DNA of 64,000 nucleotides from Phenylobacterium sp. RIFCSPHIGHO2_01_FULL_69_31 (lineage in GTDB: Bacteria; Pseudomonadota; Alphaproteobacteria; Caulobacterales; Caulobacteraceae): contig NZ_MHXN01000011.1 in NCBI RefSeq assembly GCF_001824475.1, positions 71,918-135,917 on the forward strand. Direction: 5' to 3'. Each line of letters starts with the position of its first letter. Positions within the stretch are counted from its first letter, which is position 1. Made by a program: the position numbers and the translations under genes. Shown piece by piece: positions 55,055-64,000 of the stretch. The notes beneath the pieces were generated by a model. It ran no database searches, was not told the DNA's origin, and was given only the letters and a program-made list of their open reading frames with translations.

Positions 55055-55753
55055 ATGCGCATCACCACGGTCGGCCTCGATGCCGACGACACGCTCTGGC
55101 ATAACGAGACGATCTTCCGCCTGACCCAGGACCGGTTGCGGGAGATGATGGCCGAGTTCGCCGATCATGAGACCACCAACGCCAAGCTGGCCGAGGTGGA
55201 GAAGCGCAACCTGCGGCTCTACGGCTATGGGGTGAAGGGCTTTACCCTCTCGATGATCGAGACGGCGATGGAGCTGACCAGGGGCGAGCCGCCCGGCCGC
55301 CTGATCGCCGACATCCTGGCCGCCGGCCGCGAGATGCTGTCCGAGCCGGTGGAGCCGCTGCCCGGCGTCGACCAGGCGCTGGCCGACCTGTCCGAGGCCG
55401 GCTACCGGCTTGTGCTGATCACCAAGGGCGACCTGCTGCACCAGGAGCAGAAGCTGGCCGCCTCGGGCCTTGGCGACCTGTTCGCGGCGGTGGAGATCGT
55501 CAGCGAGAAGGACGCCTCGACCTATGCGCGCGTCTTCGACCGCTATGGCACCGGCGCCGCCGAGGCGGTGATGTGCGGCAACTCCATGCGCTCCGACATC
55601 CTGCCGGCGCTCGAGGCCGGCGCCTGGGGGGCCTACATCCCCTACCACATCACCTGGGCTCACGAGGTCGCCGAACCGCCGGCCGAGCACCCGCGCTTAG
55701 CCGAGCTGAAGAGCATCTCCGAGCTGCCGGCGTGGGTCCGGGGGCTCAATTGA
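55055..55753 (+). CDS. HAD-family hydrolase
   Basis: 232 residues. Motif I GLDADDTLWHNE (nucleophile Asp plus DxD), motif II LVLITKGD, Lys in VSEKDAS, motif IV MCGNSMRSDILPALEAGAWGAYIP. A helical C1-type cap between motifs I and II. YjjG/phosphoglycolate-phosphatase-like phosphatase with unknown substrate. GGAGGC before ATG 55055. Followed 6 bp later by a long inverted repeat. Confidence 0.92.
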   Translation: MRITTVGLDADDTLWHNETIFRLTQDRLREMMAEFADHETTNAKLAEVEKRNLRLYGYGVKGFTLSMIETAMELTRGEPPGRLIADILAAGREMLSEPVEPLPGVDQALADLSEAGYRLVLITKGDLLHQEQKLAASGLGDLFAAVEIVSEKDASTYARVFDRYGTGAAEAVMCGNSMRSDILPALEAGAWGAYIPYHITWAHEVAEPPAEHPRLAELKSISELPAWVRGLN

Positions 55754-55759
55754 TCTGGA

Positions 55760-55871
55760 ACCACGGACCATCACCGACCATCACGGACAAGGCGATCGCC
55801 CTCCGTGGGACATGACGAACAGCGCCTGCGGCGCGGACATCGATCCGTGATGGTCGGTGATGGTCCGTGGT
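55760..55871. repeat. perfect 28-bp inverted repeat with 56-nt spacer
   Basis: Left arm 55760-55787 and right arm 55844-55871 are exact reverse complements. Each arm is itself built from two near-copies of GACCATCAC(C/G). The pair lies exactly between the HAD gene stop and the GxxExxY stop (55873), so either transcript ends in a long hairpin. It is not a typical short terminator and may be part of the GxxExxY module. Confidence 0.9.
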
Positions 55872-55872
55872 C

Positions 55873-56274
55873 CTAGATGACCATGCGTTCGATCGCGGCT
55901 GGACCGGAACCGCCGAAGTTCACGAGCATGCCCACACGCAGGCCCGTCGCCTTCAAATAGTTGCAGAGCTGCGCTCGATGCTCGGGGGCCAGTTCGCGCG
56001 CAACCTTGAGTTCGACGATCACGCTCTCAAAGCAGATGAAATCCGGCTGGTAGGTCTGCCGCAGGGGCACGCCCTTGTAGGTCAGCTTCAGTCCCGGCAG
56101 GGCGCGGAATGGGATGGAACGCCTCTGAAATTCCAGTCCAAGGCATTCCTGATAGACCGCTTCAAGAAAGCCGCGCCCCATCGTCCGGTTCACCTCGAAG
56201 ACCGCTCCGCGAATTTGGAAGGTCTGTTGCTCGCAAATAAGCGATGCGTCGCGGTCCTGAGTCTCATCTGACAT
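55873..56274 (-). CDS. GxxExxY-family protein
   Basis: 133 residues. The GxxExxY signature GFLEAVY (in GRGFLEAVYQECLGLEFQRR), then LKLTYKGVPLRQTYQPDFICFESVIVELKVARELAPEHRAQLCNYLKATGLRVGMLVNFG. The PDF...VELK pattern is like a PD-(D/E)xK nuclease core. The family is common but functionally undescribed, often in isolated, repeat-associated contexts. Local base composition is less GC-rich than neighbours, suggesting transfer. Divergent from the ECF41 operon. Confidence 0.88.
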   Translation of the reverse strand: MSDETQDRDASLICEQQTFQIRGAVFEVNRTMGRGFLEAVYQECLGLEFQRRSIPFRALPGLKLTYKGVPLRQTYQPDFICFESVIVELKVARELAPEHRAQLCNYLKATGLRVGMLVNFGGSGPAAIERMVI

Positions 56275-56324
56275 GTCGTAACCTCACATGGGCGACCATC
56301 GGAACAATATAAGAACATCTGGCA

Positions 56325-56351
56325 TGTCACAACATGACCGCGCCGTCCGTC
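56325..56351 (+). promoter_or_regulatory. ECF41-type promoter
   Basis: TGTCACA (56325-56331) - 16 bp - CGTC (56348-56351). This equals the promoter consensus I recall for ECF41 sigma factors. The gene for such a factor lies in the operon immediately downstream, so autoregulation is likely. Confidence 0.68.
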
Positions 56352-56380
56352 CTTGGGTCGAAATCAAGGGAATTGGGCGG

Positions 56381-56773
56381 ATGCGGAACTGGGATCGATA
56401 TCTTGCCGGGCTGATGGCCCTGGCCTTTGCGGCGAACGGGCTGGCGATGCTGGCGGCGCCGTTGAATTGGTACGACGCGGTGCCGGGCGTGCCGGCGACG
56501 GGGCCGTTCAATCCGCACTTCGTGCGCGACATCGGGGCGATCTATCTAGCCTGCGCCCTGGGCCTGGGATGGTTCGCGTGGCGGCCAGCGCAGGGGTGGC
56601 CGGCGCTGGTGCTGGCGTCGGTGTGGCTGACGCTGCACGCCGCCATCCACGTCTATGACGCCGCCTGCGGTCCGACGCCCGCCGCGGACATGCTGCGCGA
56701 CCTCGTGGGCGTCTACCTGTTCGCCGCCATCCCCCTGGCGCTCGCCCTTCTCCGCAAGCCGCAAGGAGCCTGA
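56381..56773 (+). CDS. four-helix membrane protein of the ECF41 operon
   Basis: 130 residues with four predicted membrane helices (LAGLMALAFAANGLAMLAAP, DIGAIYLACALGLGWFAWR, ALVLASVWLTLHAAIHVYDA, LRDLVGVYLFAAIPLALALL). No recognised domain. First gene after the ECF41 promoter and 3 bp upstream of the CMD/AhpD-like gene, so part of the sigma factor's own operon. ATG 56381 is the first start before helix 1. Confidence 0.8.
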   Translation: MRNWDRYLAGLMALAFAANGLAMLAAPLNWYDAVPGVPATGPFNPHFVRDIGAIYLACALGLGWFAWRPAQGWPALVLASVWLTLHAAIHVYDAACGPTPAADMLRDLVGVYLFAAIPLALALLRKPQGA

Positions 56774-56776
56774 CCG

Positions 56777-57322
56777 ATGCTGAAAATCTTCCTCGCCCGC
56801 TGGCTGGGCAAGTTCGAGCGCACCTACGGTTACGACGCCAGCTACATGCGCCACGTGCTGCGCGTGAACCCCGCCAGCCTGCTCAAGTTCAGCCTCGGCG
56901 CCCAGGCGCCCGACCACAAGGCCGCGCCGCCCGAGGCGCTGGTCGCCGCCGGCCTCTACGGGACCATGCTGGAGGACTGCGGGCCCTGCGTGCAGGTGGG
57001 CGTCGACATCGCCACGGCGAATGGGGTGGACCCAAAGGTGCTGCGAGCCGTCATCGCGGGTGACGAGGCGGCCATGGGCGAGACCGCGGCGCTGGGCTAT
57101 CGCTTCGCCCGGGCGAGCCTGGCCCGCGACATGGCGGCCTGCGACCCGCTGCGCGACGAGATCGTGCGCCGCTGGGGCGACGAGGCGCTGGTGGCGATCA
57201 GCCTGGCCATCGTGGCCTCGCGGATGTACCCGACGCTCAAGTACGCCCTTGGCTACGGCAAGGCCTGCTCGCGCGTGCAGGTGGACGGCGAGGCTGTCGC
57301 CCCGCACCGGCTGGCGGCTTAA
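56777..57322 (+). CDS. carboxymuconolactone decarboxylase/AhpD-like protein
   Basis: 181 residues, all-helical. LYGTMLEDCGPCVQVGVDIATANGVDPKVLRAVIAGDEAAMGETAALGYRFARASL carries the CxxC (CGPC) and helix pattern of the AhpD/CMD superfamily, likely peroxidase-type or general redox. Genes of this superfamily are standard partners of ECF41 sigma factors. ATG lies 3 bp after the membrane gene and 10 bp before the sigma gene. Confidence 0.83.
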   Translation: MLKIFLARWLGKFERTYGYDASYMRHVLRVNPASLLKFSLGAQAPDHKAAPPEALVAAGLYGTMLEDCGPCVQVGVDIATANGVDPKVLRAVIAGDEAAMGETAALGYRFARASLARDMAACDPLRDEIVRRWGDEALVAISLAIVASRMYPTLKYALGYGKACSRVQVDGEAVAPHRLAA

Positions 57323-57332
57323 GGTGGCGGCC

Positions 57333-58193
57333 ATGGACGCGGGCCAGATCGACGCCTTCGAGGCCAATCGCAGCCGGCTGAAACGGCTGGCCTATCGCAT
57401 GCTGGGGTCGGTCTCCGAGGCCGAGGACGCGGTGCAGGACGCCTGGATCCGGTGGCAGCGGGCGGGCGAGGGCGTCACCGACCCCGCCGCCTGGCTGGTT
57501 AGGACCACGACCCGCCTGTGCATCGACCGGCTGCGCGCCGCCAAGGTGGAGCGGGCGGCCTATCGCGGCCCCTGGCTGCCCGAGCCCCTGATCGAGCCGA
57601 TGACCGATGACCCCGTGGAGCGGGCCGAGGAAGTGTCGATCGCCTTCCTGCTGGCCCTTGAGCGGCTGTCGCCCCTGGAGCGGGCTGTGTTCCTGCTACA
57701 CGACGTGTTCGACGAGGACTACGCCGAGATCGCCGCCACGCTCGACCGGTCCGAGGCGGCGGTCCGCCAACTCGCCAGCCGGGCGCGCGAGCATATTCAG
57801 GACGCCAAGCCGAGGTTCGCCGTCGACCAGGACAAGGCGATGAAGCTGGCGCAGGCCTTCATGGCCGCCTCGGCCTCGGCCGACTTCAAGGCCCTGTCCA
57901 GCCTCCTGGCCGAGGATGCGATCATGGTCACCGACGGCGGCGGCAAGCGGAAGGCGGCCCTGCGCGTGCTCGTGGGCCGCGAGGACATCGTGGGCCTCAT
58001 GCGGGCGCTCTCCTGGCGGACCGGCGGCGGCTACGTCGCGAATTTCTCACCGGCGCGGGTCAACGGCCTGCCGGGGTTCATCCTGCACCTGAGCGATGGC
58101 TTGGCGGTCATGGCGTTCGAACCCGGCGACGACGGCCAGATCGCGGCGATCTACAACGTCCGCAACCCGGACAAGTTGGGGCACGTGGGCTGA
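57333..58193 (+). CDS. ECF41-family RNA polymerase sigma factor (SigJ-like)
   Basis: 286 residues. Region 2 (RLKRLAYRMLGSVSEAEDAVQDAWIRWQRA ... WLVRTTTRLCIDRLRAAKVERAAYRGPWLPEPL) and region 4 (LSPLERAVFLLHDVFDEDYAEIAATLDRSEAAVRQLASRAREHI), then a C-terminal SnoaL/NTF2-like extension. WLPEP in the linker, DGGGK in the extension and NPDKL near the end are hallmarks of ECF41, where the fused C-terminal domain replaces a separate anti-sigma factor. AAGGTGG precedes ATG 57333. Confidence 0.94.
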   Translation: MDAGQIDAFEANRSRLKRLAYRMLGSVSEAEDAVQDAWIRWQRAGEGVTDPAAWLVRTTTRLCIDRLRAAKVERAAYRGPWLPEPLIEPMTDDPVERAEEVSIAFLLALERLSPLERAVFLLHDVFDEDYAEIAATLDRSEAAVRQLASRAREHIQDAKPRFAVDQDKAMKLAQAFMAASASADFKALSSLLAEDAIMVTDGGGKRKAALRVLVGREDIVGLMRALSWRTGGGYVANFSPARVNGLPGFILHLSDGLAVMAFEPGDDGQIAAIYNVRNPDKLGHVG

Positions 58194-58286
58194 GGCGTCC
58201 GGTTTTGACGTCGAATCGAGTCATCCACAGGCAGGTCGCGTCGTTCCACAGGTTGTTAGCGGCGACTGGTGCTAGCGGTTACCGGG

Positions 58287-60203
58287 ATGGTCGGGCGGTT
58301 TGACGAGCGGTTTCTGGAGGAGGTGAAGTCCCGGCTGCGGCCGAGCGACGTCATCGGCCGGACCGTGAAGCTGCGCAAGCAGGGCCGCGAGTACGTGGGC
58401 CTGTCGCCGTTCAACAAGGAGAAGACGCCCTCGTTCTACGTGAACGACGAGAAGGGCCAGTTCTTCGACTTCTCGTCCGGCAAGACCGGCGACCTGATCA
58501 CCTTCCTACAGGAGACCGAGCGGCTGAGCTTCGCCGAGGCCGTGGAACGGCTGGCGGCGGAGGCCGGGGTCGCCTTGCCGGCGGTCGATCCGCGCGGCGC
58601 CGAGCAGGACAAGAAGCGGCACGAACTGGGCGACTGGCTGGAGCTGGCGGCCCAGTGGTTCGAGGCCGAGCTGCGCCGGCCGCCGGGGCGCGACGCGCGC
58701 GCGTACCTCGAGAAGCGCGGTCTGCCGGAGAAGGAGTGGTCGCGGTTCCGCATTGGCTTCTCGCCGGCCGGCCGCACGGCGCTGAAAGACTATCTGGTCG
58801 CCAAGGGCGCGCGGCCCGCCGAGCTGGTGGAGACGGGGCTGCTGATCGCGCCCGAGGACGGCGGCGCGCCGTACGACCGGTTCCGCGACCGGATCATCTT
58901 CCCCATCCTGGACGTGCGCGGCCGGGTGGTCTCGTTCGGCGGCCGGGCGATGGATCCGCAGGCCCGCGCCAAGTACCTGAACGGCCCCGAGACTGTGGTC
59001 TTCCACAAGGGCCATCAGCTCTACGGCCTGTCCGAAGCGCGCAAGATCCTGGCGGCCGCCAAGGCCGACGAGGACCTGCCGCTGGTGGTGGTGGAAGGCT
59101 ACATGGACGTCATCGCCTGCCAGCGCGCCGGCGTACCGGCCGTGGCCGCCATGGGCACGGCTCTGGGCGAGGACCAGATGGAGGTGCTGTGGCGGCATCA
59201 TCCCGAGCCGACGCTCTGCTTCGACGGCGACCGGGCGGGCCGGCAGGCCGCGGCGCGGGCCATGGACCGGGCGCTGCCGTTGCTGAAGCCGGGCAAGAGC
59301 TTCCGCTTCGCCATCGTCGAGGGCGGCAAGGATCCGGACGACGTGCTGCGCGAGCAGGGGCCGGCGGTGCTGAAGGCGCAGCTCTCGCACACGACGCCCT
59401 TCGCCGAGGCGCTGTTCATCCGCGAGAAGGACGCCGAGCCGCTGGACACGCCGGAGCGGAAGACGGCGCTGAAGGTGCGGTTGCGGAAGCTTGCGGCGAC
59501 CATCGCCGATCCGGACCTAGCGGCGGCCTACAAGGAGGACCTGCTCGGCCGTTTCGACGCGCTCTCGCCCTCGCGCCAGACGGTCTATGAGCCCGGGGCG
59601 GCCGGCCGGGCGCTGGCGAAGCACGGCTGGGCAAAGCGCAAGGCCGCGCTCGCGGGCGCGAGCCCTGAGGCCAAGACCGCGGCCGGCGAGCTGAAACTGT
59701 CGTCGCGGCCGCTGGCGGCGGCCCTGGCCAAGGCGGCGCTGCACGATCCGGGGATCATCGACGATTCCATCGAACTGGTCGGCTCTCGCGGGTTCGGCGA
59801 CGACAAGCTGGACCGTATCGCCCATGAACTGGTCCAGCTCCGCTACGAGGCGGACGACGCGGACTTCGACGCGGTGCTGCGTCGTCTGAAGGCGCGGGGC
59901 GTCGACGACGCCATGATCGCGCGAATGGACCGCGACGCCAGCAAGGCCGGCGTGGCCGCGCCGTTCCTGAACCCCGGCGCCGCCCGCGACCGGGCCCGGA
60001 TCCTCTGGCGGCAGGCGTTCGAGCTGCTGATGCAGCTGGAGGCGCTGGAGCGCGCCGTCGAGGGCGCGCTGAGCGACATCGGCCGCGATCCCTCCGCGGT
60101 CAGCGCGCTCGCGCCGCTCAAGGCCGAGCGGGACCACCTGCGCAAGCTGATCAACAGCGACTGGACCCAGGACGACGGCAGCCCGCCGGTCCTGCCGCAC
60201 TGA
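58287..60203 (+). CDS. dnaG: DNA primase (zinc-site residues replaced)
   Basis: 638 residues. Synthesises RNA primers at the replication fork. N-terminal CHC2-like domain, Toprim/RNA-polymerase core (LVVVEGYMDVIACQRAGVPAVAAMGTALGEDQ, CFDGDRAGRQAA) and a C-terminal helicase-binding domain. The zinc-binding residues are all substituted: GLSPFNKEKTPSF ... QFFDFSSGKTGD has Ser40, Asn43, Asp61 and Ser64 where Cys/His/Cys/Cys are expected. ATG is used rather than the upstream alternative start; position of the first codon is uncertain by one base. dnaG-rpoD order is conserved in bacteria. Confidence 0.95.
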   Translation: MVGRFDERFLEEVKSRLRPSDVIGRTVKLRKQGREYVGLSPFNKEKTPSFYVNDEKGQFFDFSSGKTGDLITFLQETERLSFAEAVERLAAEAGVALPAVDPRGAEQDKKRHELGDWLELAAQWFEAELRRPPGRDARAYLEKRGLPEKEWSRFRIGFSPAGRTALKDYLVAKGARPAELVETGLLIAPEDGGAPYDRFRDRIIFPILDVRGRVVSFGGRAMDPQARAKYLNGPETVVFHKGHQLYGLSEARKILAAAKADEDLPLVVVEGYMDVIACQRAGVPAVAAMGTALGEDQMEVLWRHHPEPTLCFDGDRAGRQAAARAMDRALPLLKPGKSFRFAIVEGGKDPDDVLREQGPAVLKAQLSHTTPFAEALFIREKDAEPLDTPERKTALKVRLRKLAATIADPDLAAAYKEDLLGRFDALSPSRQTVYEPGAAGRALAKHGWAKRKAALAGASPEAKTAAGELKLSSRPLAAALAKAALHDPGIIDDSIELVGSRGFGDDKLDRIAHELVQLRYEADDADFDAVLRRLKARGVDDAMIARMDRDASKAGVAAPFLNPGAARDRARILWRQAFELLMQLEALERAVEGALSDIGRDPSAVSALAPLKAERDHLRKLINSDWTQDDGSPPVLPH

Positions 60204-60681
60204 CGCGGGGGGGCGTCGGCTGTCCGACGCAAGCGCGAGCCGACCTGCGCGAAATGCCCGCACCCTGTTCGCCCGACGCGGTCGCTGTCTTGACACTGGG
60301 CGTGCCGCACGCCATCTGCCGTCCTGCAGATTTAGCGCGCTACGACAGACATCGATGGGCCGTTGCGAACACGGACGCGCCCCCCACGTGGATGTGATGT
60401 CTCCCTCGATGCGCGGAAATCGCAGTGGTCGCGCCGTCAGGTCCTCAAGGGCCGAAGGTCGACGCCACAGGGCGCTGCGAGGGTAACCTCTGCGGCCAAT
60501 CGTCCTGTGGCGGCGTCGGGTCATGGCGGGTCGGCGTATCCACTGGCGCATTGAAACAAGCACGGGAACGTTTTCGACGGACCACGGGTCGTATTGACGC
60601 GACCTCTCGATCCGGGCCCGTCGCCCACTATTTTCGGCCCGTCCCTTGCAAGGGGGGCGGCAGCCGAGTTCGGAGATTTAG
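60204..60681. other. 478-bp dnaG-rpoD intergenic region
   Basis: No credible ORF. There is a TTGACA at 60290-60295 with only a poor -10, a hairpin GGCGTG-ccg-CACGCC (about 60299-60313) and a TTGACG at 60594-60599, 83 bp before the rpoD ATG. I take it as the promoter/leader region of rpoD; none of these elements is convincing on its own. Confidence 0.5.
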
Positions 60682-62616
<1,935 letters not shown>

Positions 62617-62641
62617 GGTCGTCCGCGACCCACACCATAAA

Positions 62642-62671
62642 AAACGCCGCCGGTGGAAGCCGGCGGCGTTT
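62642..62671. terminator. bidirectional terminator between rpoD and metalloprotease genes
   Basis: Perfect 12-bp stem AAACGCCGCCGG / CCGGCGGCGTTT with loop tggaag. On the minus strand the hairpin is followed by a T-run (the complement of taaaaaa), strong for the metalloprotease gene; on the plus strand only TTT follows, weaker for rpoD. Confidence 0.8.
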
Positions 62672-62693
62672 CTCGTTCAGGCCTGGGTTCGCC

Positions 62694-63845
62694 TCAGCGC
62701 GCGAGCGCCGGCCGGCGACGGCGGACCATGCCGCCCATCATCCCGAAGCCCATGATCATCAAGGCCCAGGTCGACGGCTCAGGCACGAAGGTGCCGCGCA
62801 TGGTCGAGGTCAGGTATTCGTAGTCGCCGTTCTGCAGCACGTCGAAGTTGACGTTCCAGCCGATGGCGTCGAACAGCGCCAGGTCCAGCGCCTTCACCGA
62901 GTCCTCGACCCCGTTGCAGATGTAGGGGTTCATGATCCCCTGGAAGTTCGTGCAGGCGACGTCCGGCTCCTTCCAGTGCGAGGCCTGCCAGCCGTCGCCG
63001 TTCTGCGAGCCGGTCGAGAAGTTGCCGAGGTTGGTCACGCCGCCATCGATCGAGAAGTAGGACTCGGTCCCGACGGTCCAGTCGAGCTGGCCGGGGGCGC
63101 TGTAGCGGAACATGTCGGCGCTGTAGCCCCACCAGTAGTCGTCGACGTCGCTGCCGGTGTAGCCGTTGTTGTAGTCGAAGTCGTCGACCCCGCTGATGAA
63201 GCCCAGCGCGTGCCCGATCTCGTGCACGGCGACCCCGATGAAGTCATAGGTGCCGGGCGTGATGCCGTCGCGCGGGTCGAAGTCGAACGCAAACTGGTTC
63301 GAGAACTGGATCTCGGCGTCGGGACCGTCGTAGCCGAAGTCGCCGACGAGGGCCTTCAGGTTGGCGGTGGAGATCGCCATGGTGTTGCTGATCTCCTGGC
63401 CGTCGGGGGCCGTGCGCGGCGCGGCGTCCACGTCGACGCCGGACGTCCCGGTCAGGTAGCCCGGCACCAGCACGTCCACCGACCCCGTCCCGCTGAGCGG
63501 CGAGAGGTTGGCGACAGCCGTCGCGTCCAGGGCGCTGGTGGCGTTCAGCGACAGCAGCGTCTGGTAGTCCGAGATGTCGAGGAACTGGTAGAGCGTGCTG
63601 CCCGTACTGCCGAGGATGCCCGGGCCGAGATTGCTGTAGCCGACGTCCAGGCGGATCGTGGCGTCGTTCGTGAAGACCGACTCCCAGTACTTGGCCGCCA
63701 CCTGGAAGCCGAGTTGCGCGGGTGAGCCCGAAACGCCGCCGATATCGTTAAGCTCGATCGTGAGGGCCGAAGCCGGCGCCGCGGACATCACCGAATTGGC
63801 GGCCAAGGTTCCCAACAGTAAATACTTTAGTTTGAAAGCCGACAT
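62694..63845 (-). CDS. PEP-CTERM metalloprotease-like protein
   Basis: 383 residues. Signal peptide (about 1-27, ending ASA), zinc site HEIGHALGFISGVDD (His208, Glu209, His212, then Asp221), and a C-terminal sorting tail VPEPSTWALMIMGFGMMGGMVRRRR (PEP, one membrane helix, Arg cluster). This is the layout of exosortase-anchored metzincin-like proteins; many Cys/Trp and the acidic FDYNNGYTGSDVDDYWW region suggest an extracellular enzyme. ATG 63845 preferred; 63857 would add four residues. The AT-rich 63846-64000 holds its promoter. Confidence 0.87.
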   Translation of the reverse strand: MSAFKLKYLLLGTLAANSVMSAAPASALTIELNDIGGVSGSPAQLGFQVAAKYWESVFTNDATIRLDVGYSNLGPGILGSTGSTLYQFLDISDYQTLLSLNATSALDATAVANLSPLSGTGSVDVLVPGYLTGTSGVDVDAAPRTAPDGQEISNTMAISTANLKALVGDFGYDGPDAEIQFSNQFAFDFDPRDGITPGTYDFIGVAVHEIGHALGFISGVDDFDYNNGYTGSDVDDYWWGYSADMFRYSAPGQLDWTVGTESYFSIDGGVTNLGNFSTGSQNGDGWQASHWKEPDVACTNFQGIMNPYICNGVEDSVKALDLALFDAIGWNVNFDVLQNGDYEYLTSTMRGTFVPEPSTWALMIMGFGMMGGMVRRRRPALAR

Positions 63846-64000
63846 GTAGCGCCCCATTTGTGACCATTCACCGCGATCCCCCGAATGACGCGGCGAACAA
63901 CTGTAACAAGCTGGTAACTTTAAAATTCCACCGTCAAGTGTGTTTCCTCACTTCTGATTGTAGTTTTTGTGGGTGGTCTCGCGTCGGGGGAGAAACTCCC

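Noticed and set aside
60282..60320. Sigma-70 promoter TTGACA at 60290 for rpoD
   Set aside because: No acceptable -10 at 16-18 bp and it lies nearly 400 bp before the gene.

Overview
The window looks like chromosomal DNA of a high-GC alphaproteobacterium, most likely Caulobacteraceae and possibly Phenylobacterium. This is inferred from codon use, frequent GTG/TTG starts, the form of rpoD/dnaG/greA/nadABC, an RTX protein with a MATYxFE-type start, and several small Caulobacterales-type proteins. It is dense coding sequence. I see no tRNA, rRNA, CRISPR array, insertion sequence or prophage.

Layout. (1) 1-14.6 kb: a truncated SleB-type cell-wall hydrolase, an SDR, a DUF1003 membrane protein, a giant propeller-type hybrid sensor kinase whose phospho-acceptor His is Tyr, a divergent GlxA-type regulator/DJ-1 pair, an OprP-type porin, a two-HAMP chemoreceptor, an exported RidA-like protein, DUF899 with a coupled small membrane protein, an ArsR/SRPBCC pair with twin palindromic operators, and two small hydrophilic proteins. 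(2) 14.6-23.8 kb: a nadA-nadB-nadC operon (ATGA overlaps) behind a repeated TGCTCA-N3-TGAGCA palindrome, a second hybrid kinase, a second SleB paralogue, small proteins and trxB. (3) 23.9-39.6 kb: a glycosylation island. It holds pseI, an FMO/BVMO-type monooxygenase behind a perfect FNR/FixK-like box, and a PhyH oxygenase. A long minus-strand operon follows: pseG, DegT aminotransferase, NeuD/PglD-like acyltransferase, beta-propeller hydrolase-like protein, TylF methyltransferase, PhyH, SAM methyltransferase, PhyH, WbqC and a TPR-GT41 transferase. A 752-residue RTX repeat protein lies immediately upstream of the operon. (4) 39.7-53 kb: ELM1-like protein, greA, GST, P-loop kinase-like protein, a second ArsR/SRPBCC pair, SDR, GNAT, small proteins, carB, a cupin, an ECF sigma/RskA-type anti-sigma pair, a YbjN-type protein and carA. 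(5) 53-64 kb: DUF1330 and DUF1272 proteins, a PAS-HisKA-REC protein with no ATPase domain, a HAD hydrolase, a GxxExxY gene abutting a perfect 28-bp inverted repeat, an ECF41 sigma operon with its own matching promoter, dnaG with a zinc-less N-terminal domain, rpoD, and a PEP-CTERM metalloprotease.

How genes work together: nadA/B/C make NAD de novo to nicotinate mononucleotide. carA/carB form carbamoyl-phosphate synthetase but are unlinked by about 2.8 kb. pseI and pseG catalyse two steps of pseudaminic-acid synthesis; the neighbouring oxygenases, methyltransferases and GT41 protein suggest further tailoring and transfer of a sugar to protein or surface glycan. The most unusual points are the H-to-Y kinase, the ATPase-less kinase, the three-PhyH glycan operon, the GxxExxY/inverted-repeat module and the self-consistent ECF41 regulon.
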